A stretch of DNA of 64,000 nucleotides from Chitinophaga deserti. GTDB taxonomy: Bacteria; Bacteroidota; Bacteroidia; Chitinophagales; Chitinophagaceae. The notes beneath the pieces are model-generated. The model had not been told where the DNA came from. It worked only from the letters and a program-made list of their open reading frames with translations, and made no database searches. This document shows positions 54,269 through 62,475 of the stretch, in pieces. The stretch spans positions 625,935 to 689,934 of the forward strand of contig NZ_QFFK01000001.1 of the NCBI RefSeq assembly GCF_003149455.1. The letters run 5' to 3'. Both the position numbers and the translations under genes were made by a program. Positions within the stretch are counted from its first letter, which is position 1, and each line of letters opens with the position of its first letter.

Positions 54269-54286
54269 CCCTTTCAAACCGAAAAC

Positions 54287-54946
54287 ATGTCTCCAAAGCT
54301 GAAATTCAGGGTATTGCTGTCGCGGGTACTGCGGTATTTTTTCCAGGGGTTGCTGATTCTGGCACCCATTGGAATCACAGCCTTTACCCTTTACTGGGGC
54401 TTTATCACTATAGACAACATCCTTCCCCGCGATATAATCCCGGAAGATCATCCCATGAACTTCCTGCGTTATAAAGGAGTTGGATTTGCTATCGTATTGA
54501 TTTTCATAATATTTGTTGGCTATCTGAGTTCCTCCTTCATCATTGGCAGACTGATCGACATGTTTGACCACATCCTGGAGCGGACGCCTTTTATAAAATA
54601 TATCTATTCTTCCGTGAAGGATGTGTTTGATGCATTTGTAGGGGAGAAGAAGAAATTCGACCATCCGGTATTGGTGAATGTTTATGGTGAAGATGTATGG
54701 GAAATGGGGTTCATAACCCAGGAAGATGTGCGGGCCCTGGGCCTGGAAGGCTTTATGGCGGTGTATGTGCCTCATGCGTATGCGATCACCGGTAAGGTAT
54801 TCATCGTTAAACAGGAAAAAGTACGGCCGCTGACGAATGTATCGGCAGGTGAGGCCATGAAGTTTGCCGTTTCAGGGGGCGTTACCCATATTACAGAGCT
54901 GCCTTCCGTACCGGTTACAACCCAGGAAAAGCCCGAATCTCACTAA
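54287..54946 (+). CDS. DUF502 membrane protein
   Basis: About 219 residues from the ATG at 54287 (an in-frame TTG at 54266 overlaps the -7 element). There are two membrane segments (about residues 15-40, FFQGLLILAPIGITAFTLYW, and 65-90, AIVLIFIIFVGYLSSSFIIG), and the block PFIKYIYSSVKDVFDAFVGE with KKFDHPVLVNVYGEDVWEMG, which are typical of DUF502. The C-terminal part is soluble. The function is unknown. It is divergent from the efflux operon. Confidence 0.87.
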   Translation: MSPKLKFRVLLSRVLRYFFQGLLILAPIGITAFTLYWGFITIDNILPRDIIPEDHPMNFLRYKGVGFAIVLIFIIFVGYLSSSFIIGRLIDMFDHILERTPFIKYIYSSVKDVFDAFVGEKKKFDHPVLVNVYGEDVWEMGFITQEDVRALGLEGFMAVYVPHAYAITGKVFIVKQEKVRPLTNVSAGEAMKFAVSGGVTHITELPSVPVTTQEKPESH

Positions 54947-55038
54947 TTCGGAGAAATGCTCTTCCCGGACTGAGAAACGTATCGTTAAATTGAGTTCTTT
55001 ACATACTGGAGCGGATTACATTGCAGGAAACGAACTGT

Positions 55039-56019
55039 ATGATGTATTCCTTATGGATGCGCGCTGCATTACTTACGCTGGCGTGTTGTTGTATTTCAGG
55101 AAGCGCCCGGAGCTGGGGTTTCTTCGGACATGAACGGATCAACCGGATTGCGGTATTTTCCCTTCCACCCGAGATGCTGGTATTCTTTAAACCGCATCTG
55201 GCCTATATCGTCAGGCATTCCACCACGCCCGACAAGCGGCGGTACATGGTAGCCGACGAAGGCACCAGGCACTATATCGATATCGACCATTACGGCGCTC
55301 CGCCCTTTCCCGCATTGCCACGCAGCTGGCGGGAGGCAGTTGCCCGGTACGGCGAAGATACCCTTTCCCGCCATGGCATACTCCCATGGCACCTGGAGCG
55401 GATGCAATACCGGCTTACGGAAGCTTTCCGGAAGGGCAACGGTCTTCAGGTACTGCGCATAGCAGCCGAACTTGGCCACTACATAGCTGATGCCTATGTA
55501 CCTCTCCACACCAATTCCAATCACAACGGCCAGCTAAGCGGCCAGCACGGCATTCACGGTTTATGGGAATCCCGTATACCTGAACTATTTGCCGACAGCC
55601 GGTTCGATTTCTGGACCGGGCGTGCTGCATACATCCCTGATTGCAATTCCTTCTTCTGGACTGCCGTGCTGGAAAGCGCATCGGCATCATGGCAGGTGCT
55701 GGAAAAGGAACGGATGCTCGCTAAAAACTACCCTGCCAGCGGGAAATACTCCTGGGAACTGCGGAACGGTAAACTGGTGCGGCAATACAGCACCGGATAC
55801 ACCACCGCCTACCAGGACCTCCTTGGAGATATGGTGGAAAGCAGAATGCGGGGAGCCATTGCCGCCGTAGCCGCCAGCTGGTATACAGCATGGGCCGATG
55901 CCGGCCAGCCGCCACTCGCACATCTGGCAGCCCTCACCTTTCCGGAGCTTGAAGCAAAGGAGGATCAACGGCTGGACAGTATAGCCACCGCCGGGAGTAT
56001 TATCGGGCGGGGGCACTAA
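55039..56019 (+). CDS. Secreted S1/P1-type zinc nuclease or phospholipase C
   Basis: About 326 residues from the ATG at 55039; ATGs at 55042 and 55057 are alternatives. A hydrophobic signal (MRAALLTLACCCISGSARS) precedes the mature start WGFFGHERINRIAVF, where the Trp and His are zinc ligands in this fold. Further likely ligands lie in DIDHYG, AELGHYIADAYVPLHTNSNH and GIHGLWESRI. The three-zinc site suggests a phosphoesterase acting on nucleic acids or phospholipids outside the cell. Whether it is nuclease or lipase cannot be decided here. Confidence 0.85.
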   Translation: MMYSLWMRAALLTLACCCISGSARSWGFFGHERINRIAVFSLPPEMLVFFKPHLAYIVRHSTTPDKRRYMVADEGTRHYIDIDHYGAPPFPALPRSWREAVARYGEDTLSRHGILPWHLERMQYRLTEAFRKGNGLQVLRIAAELGHYIADAYVPLHTNSNHNGQLSGQHGIHGLWESRIPELFADSRFDFWTGRAAYIPDCNSFFWTAVLESASASWQVLEKERMLAKNYPASGKYSWELRNGKLVRQYSTGYTTAYQDLLGDMVESRMRGAIAAVAASWYTAWADAGQPPLAHLAALTFPELEAKEDQRLDSIATAGSIIGRGH

Positions 56020-56382
56020 CAGCCCCTCCGGATACACTGAAGTAATTAACGTTACCGGCTATCTGTAGCCCGTATCACAACAGCATTATTTCAGGCGTAA
56101 ACCGCCCCTCCGGCGGCCCTTCGTTCCTGATGCCTCAGCATAGCTGCAGGCACTGTAAAAACCCGCTCCAAACGGAAGCCTGTACAGTGTTGAAGGCGTT
56201 AAAATATTTAGGTTCCCTAATACGTTTTCTGAAAAGAAACATTATCTTTGGTTCTCCATCTGATATTTTTAACCACTCCTACACTGACCAATCTTCCGGT
56301 TCATTTACCGTGATTTTTTACCTTTTCCTTCGAAAAACCATATAAAGTGGAACAAGAAACCGTATACAATTTAGACCGCAAC
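56020..56382. other. Intergenic region upstream of serC
   Basis: 363 bases with no gene; TATCTTTG (56243-56250) is a full -7 match for serC but lacks a good -33. The first 120 bases contain several GC-rich short repeats but no clear terminator was found for the upstream gene. Confidence 0.5.
56243..56250 (+). promoter_or_regulatory. Candidate -7 element for serC
   Basis: TATCTTTG, a full match to TAnnTTTG, 132 bases before the ATG at 56383. No TTTG was seen 17-20 bases upstream. Confidence 0.4.
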
Positions 56383-57453
56383 ATGAAGGTGCACAATTTT
56401 AATGCAGGTCCTTCTGTATTGCCCAATGAGGTGCTGTACAAAGCCAGCAAAGCGCTCATCGATTTTGAAGGATCAGGTATGTCCATCCTCGAGATCGGGC
56501 ACAGAACGGAGCCTTTTATGGCAGTAATGGAGGAGGCCCGCAACCTTACCCGCGAGCTCATGCAGCTCGATGACGATTTCGAAGTACTCTTCCTGCAGGG
56601 AGGGGCTACCATGCAGTTTATGCAGGTACCCATGAACCTGCTGGACAGTGGCGAAACTGCTTCCTATATCGATACCGGCGTATGGTCAAACAAAGCCATC
56701 AAGGAGGCGAAACTGTTTGGTTATGTAGATGTGGCCGCCAGCTCCAAAGAGGCGAACTATAATCACATCCCAAAACAATACACTATAGCCCCCCAGGCCA
56801 AGTATCTCCATATCACCACCAACAACACTATTTACGGTACCCAGTGGCACACCATGCCCCAAACGGATGTACCTGTTGTAGCCGATATGAGCAGTGATAT
56901 ACTGAGCCGTCAGATGGACTTTAACCGCTTTGCCCTTATCTATGCAGGCGTGCAGAAAAACATGGGTGCCGCTGGCGCTACTATGGTTGCTGTCCGTAAA
57001 AGCATGCTGGGTAAGATCTCCCGTCAGATCCCGTCCATCCTCAACTACAAGAACCACATCGAAAACGGCTCTATGCTTAATACACCGCCCGTTTTCGCCG
57101 TATATATCTCCATGCTTACCCTCCGCTGGCTCAAAGGCCAGGGCGGCGTAGCTGCCATTGAGCAGATCAATAATAAGAAAGCTGCCCTCCTTTACGACGA
57201 GATAGATCATAACCCGCTCTTCCGTGGTAACGTTGCTAAAGAAGACCGCAGCAAAATGAACGTCACCTTCACCATCGATAAACCCGAGCTGGAAGATGAA
57301 TTCCTCAAATTCTGCAAGAAAGAAGATATCGTTGGCATTAAAGGCCACCGCCTGTCCGGAGGCTTCCGTGCTTCCCTTTACAACGCCCTCCCGCTCGACA
57401 GCGTGGAAGTTATGGTAGAAGCCATGAAGTTCTTCTCCCTCAAAAAAGCATAA
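56383..57453 (+). CDS. serC: Phosphoserine aminotransferase
   Basis: About 356 residues. The ATG at 56383 gives MKVHNFNAGPSVLPNEVL, the family start; a GTG at 56347 would add 12 residues. It transaminates 3-phosphohydroxypyruvate in serine synthesis with pyridoxal phosphate. The Lys of the cofactor site is in IYAGVQKNMGAAGATMV; phosphate-site blocks include FLQGGATMQFMQVPMNL and HRLSGGFRASLYNALPL. Length and motifs are complete. In many Bacteroidota serA follows serC; here the next gene is DUF1015. Confidence 0.96.
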   Translation: MKVHNFNAGPSVLPNEVLYKASKALIDFEGSGMSILEIGHRTEPFMAVMEEARNLTRELMQLDDDFEVLFLQGGATMQFMQVPMNLLDSGETASYIDTGVWSNKAIKEAKLFGYVDVAASSKEANYNHIPKQYTIAPQAKYLHITTNNTIYGTQWHTMPQTDVPVVADMSSDILSRQMDFNRFALIYAGVQKNMGAAGATMVAVRKSMLGKISRQIPSILNYKNHIENGSMLNTPPVFAVYISMLTLRWLKGQGGVAAIEQINNKKAALLYDEIDHNPLFRGNVAKEDRSKMNVTFTIDKPELEDEFLKFCKKEDIVGIKGHRLSGGFRASLYNALPLDSVEVMVEAMKFFSLKKA

Positions 57454-57492
57454 CCTTTCCCCTTACCGAAGTATTGAAAATATTTAAATACG

Positions 57493-57522
57493 AAGAGCGC
57501 CGCAGATTACTGCGGCGCTCTT
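57493..57522 (+). terminator. Terminator after serC
   Basis: A perfect 13-bp stem (57493-57505 with 57510-57522; core GAGCGCCGCAG / CTGCGGCGCTC) with an ATTA loop and then TTTT. Confidence 0.93.
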
Positions 57523-57580
57523 TTTTATTCCTACCCTCCTTTTCTTACTTTTACCCCTCCTAACAGTAAACTTAGAATCC

Positions 57581-58816
57581 ATGGCAATTATCAAACCGTT
57601 CCAGGCGCTGCGTCCGCAACCCGCACTGGCCAAAGAAGTAGCCGCCAGGCCCTACGATGTGCTCAACGCTAAAGAAGCCGCCGAAGAAGCCGCCGGAAAC
57701 CCTCATTCCTTCTATCATGTCAGCAAATCGGAGATCGATCTGCCTGCCGGAACGGACACCCACTCCGCACCCGTATATGCCAAAGCTGCTGAAAACCTGC
57801 GGAAAATGCAGGAAGACGGCACCCTTTTCCAGGAAACATCTCCCGCGTATTATATCTATAAACTCGTAATGGATGGCCGCTCCCAGACCGGGCTTGTTTG
57901 CGCTTCCTCCATTGCCGACTATAATAATGGCATTATCAAGAAACACGAGTTCACCCGTCCTGAAAAGGAACAGGACCGCATTAACCACATCACCGCCACC
58001 CGTGCGCAAACAGGTAATGTTTTCCTCGCCTACAACGATGTCCCTGAACTCAACGCGCTCATCTCACACTGGCAGGAACATAACGCCCCCGTATATGATT
58101 TCGTAGCTGCCGATGGCATCGCCCACACGATCTGGGTAGTGGCAGATGCCGCAGCTGTGGAAGAAATCACTCACCGTTTCAACACCCAGGTACCTGCTAC
58201 CTACATTGCAGACGGCCACCACCGTGCTGCTTCCGCCGCCCTGGTACAGCAAGCCAGCGGTGAAGATGTAGCCACTGATAATCCTGTAAACTTCTTCCTT
58301 ACCACCATCTTCCCTGCCAGCCAGCTCGCTATTCTCGACTACAACCGTGTTGTGAAAGACCTGAATGGCCATAGTAAGGAAGACCTCATTTCCCGCCTGG
58401 AATACGACTTTATCGTGGAGGCTGTGGGCCATCACGAGCAAAAGCCGGCTATGCTCCACGAGTTTTCCATGTACCTCGATCATACCTGGTACCGCCTCGT
58501 GGCCCGCGAAGGCACTTACACGAATGATCCCATCGGCATCCTGGACGTAACCATCCTCCAGAACAATGTGCTCGACAAACACCTTGGCATCCAGGACCCT
58601 CGTACCGACAAGCGGATCGATTTCGTAGGCGGCATCCGTGGATTGGGCGAACTAGTAAAAAGGGTAGACAGTGGCGAGATGGCTGTGGCCTTTGCCCTGT
58701 ATCCAGTTACCATCCAGCAATTGTTCGACATTGCTGACTCCGGCAATGTGATGCCCCCAAAATCTACCTGGTTTGAACCCAAACTGCGCGACGGGTTGCT
58801 GACCCACACTTTCTGA
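57581..58816 (+). CDS. DUF1015 family protein
   Basis: 411 residues. The start MAIIKPFQALRPQPALAKEV followed by AARPYDVLNAKEA, the block ATYIADGHHRAASAALV with conserved Asp-Gly-His-His-Arg, and IDFVGGIRGLGELVKRVDSG are the DUF1015 family hallmarks. The enzyme activity has not been established to my knowledge. It sits beside serC, a frequent pairing in Bacteroidota that hints at a role in serine metabolism, but a terminator separates the two here. Confidence 0.9.
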   Translation: MAIIKPFQALRPQPALAKEVAARPYDVLNAKEAAEEAAGNPHSFYHVSKSEIDLPAGTDTHSAPVYAKAAENLRKMQEDGTLFQETSPAYYIYKLVMDGRSQTGLVCASSIADYNNGIIKKHEFTRPEKEQDRINHITATRAQTGNVFLAYNDVPELNALISHWQEHNAPVYDFVAADGIAHTIWVVADAAAVEEITHRFNTQVPATYIADGHHRAASAALVQQASGEDVATDNPVNFFLTTIFPASQLAILDYNRVVKDLNGHSKEDLISRLEYDFIVEAVGHHEQKPAMLHEFSMYLDHTWYRLVAREGTYTNDPIGILDVTILQNNVLDKHLGIQDPRTDKRIDFVGGIRGLGELVKRVDSGEMAVAFALYPVTIQQLFDIADSGNVMPPKSTWFEPKLRDGLLTHTF

Positions 58817-58831
58817 TTTCCGACAAATCCG

Positions 58832-58869
58832 CCGTTGGCCCCGGTTTGAGCCGGGGTCAACGGTTTTTT
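58832..58869 (+). terminator. Terminator after the DUF1015 gene
   Basis: A 13-bp stem (58832-58844 with 58851-58863; core GGCCCCGG / CCGGGGTC, one G-T pair) and a TTTGAG loop, followed by TTTTTT. Confidence 0.9.
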
Positions 58870-58897
58870 CTTACATTTACAGAAAACGTACTGAACA

Positions 58898-59974
58898 ATG
58901 GAATGGCAAAAGGCTGCAAAAAAATGGACAATGGTGCTGACGGGCGTGCTTTCCTTCCAATGGGCACTTGCCCAGGATAACGCCGAACTGCAACAAACCG
59001 CCCGGAACTTCCTCCGGTCCGGCGATTATACCAATGCCATACTTGTCCTCAACCAGGCCATTACTTCCGCTCCTGACGATCTTCAGCTCAAAAAAGATCT
59101 GGCCTTCGCCTATTACCTTAAAGGGGATTATAACCGCGCCTATACCGTGGTTTCGCCGCTCACTGATAAGAAAGACGCCGACATTCATCTGTTCCAGATA
59201 GCCGGCAACATCTATCAGGGCAGGCAGGACTGGAAGGGTGCAGAAAAGATCTACCAGCGCGGGTTACGTAAATTCCCCAACAGCGGCGAGCTCCATTGCG
59301 ATTATGGAGATCTCCTGCAAAACATGAAGAACTTCGACGGCGCCCTCCGCTACTGGGTAAAAGGCATTGAAGTAGACCCTAATTTCCCGGGCAATTACTA
59401 TCATGCCTCCCGCAGCTACCTGTGGACCAAGGAACCCATCTGGGCCATCCTCTACGGCGAAACCTTCATCAACCTCGAAAGTTATACCACCCGCACCGCC
59501 GAGATCCGCGATGTGGTGCTGGAATGTTATAAAAAACTGTTCGACGACCCGGCCATCTTTAACAGTGTGCCCGGTGAAACCGGCAGCTCCAAAGGCAAAA
59601 AGACGGACGCGAATGCCTTCATGGACGCTTATAAAACCGTAATGGCCAAACAGGTAAGTGTGATCGCCACCGGCATTGAGCCCCAATCGCTCATCATGCT
59701 GCGCACCCGTTTTTTGCTGGACTGGTACAAATTCTACGGCGTGAAGTATCCATATGCCCTGTTCGACTTCCAGCGGAAGCTCCTGCGGGAAGGGATGTTC
59801 GAAGCGTACAATCTCTGGCTGTTTGGCCCTGCCGCTAACCAGTCTGAATACAAATCATGGACCGCCCTGCACAAAACGGAGTACGACAACTTCACCGCCT
59901 GGCAGCGTAACCACCCGCTGAAACTCCGGGACGACGAGTTTTACAACACCGGCAAAGTAGCCACCATCCGGTAG
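58898..59974 (+). CDS. Exported TPR-repeat protein
   Basis: 358 residues with a signal peptide-like N-terminus (TMVLTGVLSFQWALAQ). Three to five TPR units follow: LRSGDYTNAILVLNQAITSA, LKGDYNRAYTVVSPLTDKKD, GRQDWKGAEKIYQRGLRKFP and MKNFDGALRYWVKGIEVDPN. The last 120 residues are non-repeat and contain KFYGVKYPYALFDFQRKLLR. It is probably a periplasmic scaffold of unknown partner. It has its own upstream terminator and ends 54 bases before paaN. Confidence 0.85.
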   Translation: MEWQKAAKKWTMVLTGVLSFQWALAQDNAELQQTARNFLRSGDYTNAILVLNQAITSAPDDLQLKKDLAFAYYLKGDYNRAYTVVSPLTDKKDADIHLFQIAGNIYQGRQDWKGAEKIYQRGLRKFPNSGELHCDYGDLLQNMKNFDGALRYWVKGIEVDPNFPGNYYHASRSYLWTKEPIWAILYGETFINLESYTTRTAEIRDVVLECYKKLFDDPAIFNSVPGETGSSKGKKTDANAFMDAYKTVMAKQVSVIATGIEPQSLIMLRTRFLLDWYKFYGVKYPYALFDFQRKLLREGMFEAYNLWLFGPAANQSEYKSWTALHKTEYDNFTAWQRNHPLKLRDDEFYNTGKVATIR

Positions 59975-60028
59975 CATTGGCCGGTGCCGTCAGCAATCGT
60001 TTACAACTCATATCTAAACCATAGCGCT

Positions 60029-61690
60029 ATGCTGATCGCAAAACACCAAAACATCATCGACAACGCGGTAAAGGCCAACCACGAAAGAACCTTTTACTCG
60101 CAGTATCCCGAGCACCCCAAGGCATACGGCGATGAAGCTCCCCAACAGGGAGAAGCTGCTTACAAAAGCTTGCTTAACAAGCCCTTTTCACGTTTGAAAC
60201 AAAAAGTCGTGGAGAACTGGTATGGGGAAGAAGTATCCCCTTACACCCTTGAGCCCCTCGGCATTTCGTATCCCATTATTTCCACGGACGAACTTGTTAA
60301 AGCCGGACAGAGAGCCGGACAACGCTGGGCACAGCTATCTGTAGCCGATCGTGCCGGCATCCTCACCGAAACACTGGAAAAAATCCAGCACCACTTCTTC
60401 GAGATTGCGCATGCCACCATGCACACCACCGGCCAGAGCTATATGATGAGCTTCCAGGCCAGCGGCCCTCATGCAAACGACCGCGCCCTCGAAGCCATCG
60501 CTATGGGCTACCAACAGCTCCAACACTTCCCCGGACAGCAAACATGGGAAAAACCCATGGGCAAGATCAGCGTGAAGCTGCAGAAAACCTTCCGCCCGGT
60601 TCCTAAAGGACTGGGTCTCGTGATCGGCTGCTCCACTTTCCCGGTATGGAACTCTCTCCCCGGCATTTATGCAGATCTTATTACCGGCAACCCCGTAATT
60701 GTGAAGCCTCATGCCCGGGCCGTACTTCCCATTGCCATTGTAGTGGCTGCTATCCAGCAGGTACTGGAAGAAAACGGGCAGGATCCTTATACCTGCCAGC
60801 TTGCTGCAGACTCTACGGGAGCACCAATTACAAAAGCCCTTTGCGAGCATCCCGGCATCCACCTGATCGATTATACCGGCGGCAGTGCTTTCGGTAACTA
60901 TGTGGAATCTCTCACATCGCAGGGTAAAACGGTGTTCACAGAAAAAGCCGGTGTTAACTCCGTTATCATCGATTCTGTACAGGAAATAGACCCTGTAATG
61001 CAGAACCTCGCCTTCTCTGTGAGCCTCTATAGCGGACAGATGTGTACCGCTCCCCAGAACTTCTTTATCCCGGAAACGGGTGTTAAAACTGCCAACGGTA
61101 CGCTTTCCTTTGATGAGGTAGCCAGGAAATTCACCGACGCCATTACAGCCCTTGTCAATAACCCTAAAATGGGAGCCGGCACGCTGGGCGCTGTTCAAAA
61201 CGAAGCCACCCTCACCCGTGCCCGCGAAGCTGCCAAACTGGGAGGTAAAATATTACTGGAAGGAGCACCGGTAAACAGCGAAGAGTATGCAGGCGCTCGC
61301 ACCTGGTCGCCTGTAGTAGTGGAAGTATCGGCCGAAGACCAGTCCATTTTCCAGCAGGAACTGTTTGGCCCGGTAGTGTTGCTCGTTAAAACGAAAAACA
61401 CCGACGATTCCATTCGCCTGGCACGACAGATGGCTTCCAGTCATGGTGCTATTACCTGCGGCGCCTATTCAACTGACGAAGGGGTGATGGACAAAATAGC
61501 CGATGCAATGAACAGCGTGTTTACGCCTGTTTCATTCAATTTCACGGGTTTCATCTGGGTAAACCAGCACGCCGCTTTCTCTGACTTCCATGTAACCGGA
61601 GGTAACCCTGCCGGCAATGCCAGCTTCACAACTCCCGAGTTTGTGGATAAGCGTTTCGTTTGGGTAGGGAACAGAACTTATGTAGCCTAA
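60029..61690 (+). CDS. paaN: PaaN-type aldehyde dehydrogenase
   Basis: About 553 residues from the ATG at 60029; a GTG at 59984 would add 15 residues. The long N-terminal part (ERTFYSQYPEHPKAYGDEAP) is characteristic of phenylacetate degradation PaaN rather than standard aldehyde dehydrogenases. The catalytic Cys is in YSGQMCTAPQNFFIP, and NAD-binding blocks include GCSTFPVWNSLPGI and TGGSAFGNYV, with FTEKAGVNSVIID near the general base. The enzyme is thought to oxidise ring-cleavage aldehydes in phenylacetate breakdown. No other paa gene is in the window. Confidence 0.88.
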   Translation: MLIAKHQNIIDNAVKANHERTFYSQYPEHPKAYGDEAPQQGEAAYKSLLNKPFSRLKQKVVENWYGEEVSPYTLEPLGISYPIISTDELVKAGQRAGQRWAQLSVADRAGILTETLEKIQHHFFEIAHATMHTTGQSYMMSFQASGPHANDRALEAIAMGYQQLQHFPGQQTWEKPMGKISVKLQKTFRPVPKGLGLVIGCSTFPVWNSLPGIYADLITGNPVIVKPHARAVLPIAIVVAAIQQVLEENGQDPYTCQLAADSTGAPITKALCEHPGIHLIDYTGGSAFGNYVESLTSQGKTVFTEKAGVNSVIIDSVQEIDPVMQNLAFSVSLYSGQMCTAPQNFFIPETGVKTANGTLSFDEVARKFTDAITALVNNPKMGAGTLGAVQNEATLTRAREAAKLGGKILLEGAPVNSEEYAGARTWSPVVVEVSAEDQSIFQQELFGPVVLLVKTKNTDDSIRLARQMASSHGAITCGAYSTDEGVMDKIADAMNSVFTPVSFNFTGFIWVNQHAAFSDFHVTGGNPAGNASFTTPEFVDKRFVWVGNRTYVA

Positions 61691-61696
61691 AACATC

Positions 61697-62371
61697 ATGT
61701 ATATGCGTACATCTTCACGGATATGGTTTATACTGCCCCTCGCCGCCGCGGCCTGCCAGCAGGCACCGAAGGCCGACAAGGCAGCAGTATCAGAGCCACA
61801 GGCAGTGGTATCTCCCTCCAGCGGGCATACCCTCCCCCTCGACACTTCGGCATGTATCCTCTACTGGATCGGCACCAAGCCCACCGGGGAGCATAAAGGA
61901 TCGTTCCGGTTCAAGGGCGGGGAGATATTCGTGAACGACAGTACCATTACCGGCGGCAATTTCACCATCAATATCGCCAGCCTCCGTAACCTCGACCTTA
62001 ACAAGCAGCCCGACATGCAGCAGCAGCTGGAAGAAGAACTCCGCGGAGCCAACTTCTTTGATGCCGGCCAGTTCCCAACGGCGAAGTTCGAAGTAACGGA
62101 GGTGACGCCTTACCACCCTGCTGCCAGCGACCAGTCTGTGATCCTGAAAGACGCGACCCATATGATACGCGGTAACCTGACCATGAAAAACGCCACCAAG
62201 AACATAACTTTCCCCGCCAAGATCGTTTACGAGAAAGGGAAAGTGAGAGCGGCGGCCAATTTCAACATCGACCGTACACAGTGGGGGATGACTTACCGGG
62301 CAGATAAATCGCTGCAGGACAAGTTGATCAATTCCGTCGTCAATATTCAGTTTGAACTGATTACCAAATGA
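61697..62371 (+). CDS. YceI family lipoprotein
   Basis: 224 residues. The lipobox LAAAAC marks a lipoprotein; ATG at 61703 is an alternative start. The YceI lipocalin-like fold is shown by LYWIGTKPTGEHKGSFRFKG, the strand-turn ITGGNFTINIASLRNLDLNK, LRGANFFDAGQFPTAKFEVT and FNIDRTQWGMTYRADKSLQD. YceI proteins bind isoprenoid-like lipids in the periplasm. It starts 6 bases after paaN and may be co-transcribed. Confidence 0.93.
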   Translation: MYMRTSSRIWFILPLAAAACQQAPKADKAAVSEPQAVVSPSSGHTLPLDTSACILYWIGTKPTGEHKGSFRFKGGEIFVNDSTITGGNFTINIASLRNLDLNKQPDMQQQLEEELRGANFFDAGQFPTAKFEVTEVTPYHPAASDQSVILKDATHMIRGNLTMKNATKNITFPAKIVYEKGKVRAAANFNIDRTQWGMTYRADKSLQDKLINSVVNIQFELITK

Positions 62372-62375
62372 TAAA

Positions 62376-62403
62376 GAGGCCCGGTTTTACGCCGGGCCTT
62401 TCA
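62376..62403 (+). terminator. Terminator after the YceI gene
   Basis: An 8-bp stem AGGCCCGG / CCGGGCCT with a TTTTACG loop, followed by TTTC. Confidence 0.82.
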
Positions 62404-62475
62404 TTTTCCGGGGAAAATTCGGTAAATTGAATGAGCCCAAAGTGCTTTATATGCCCATTCATCCAATCATTCATC

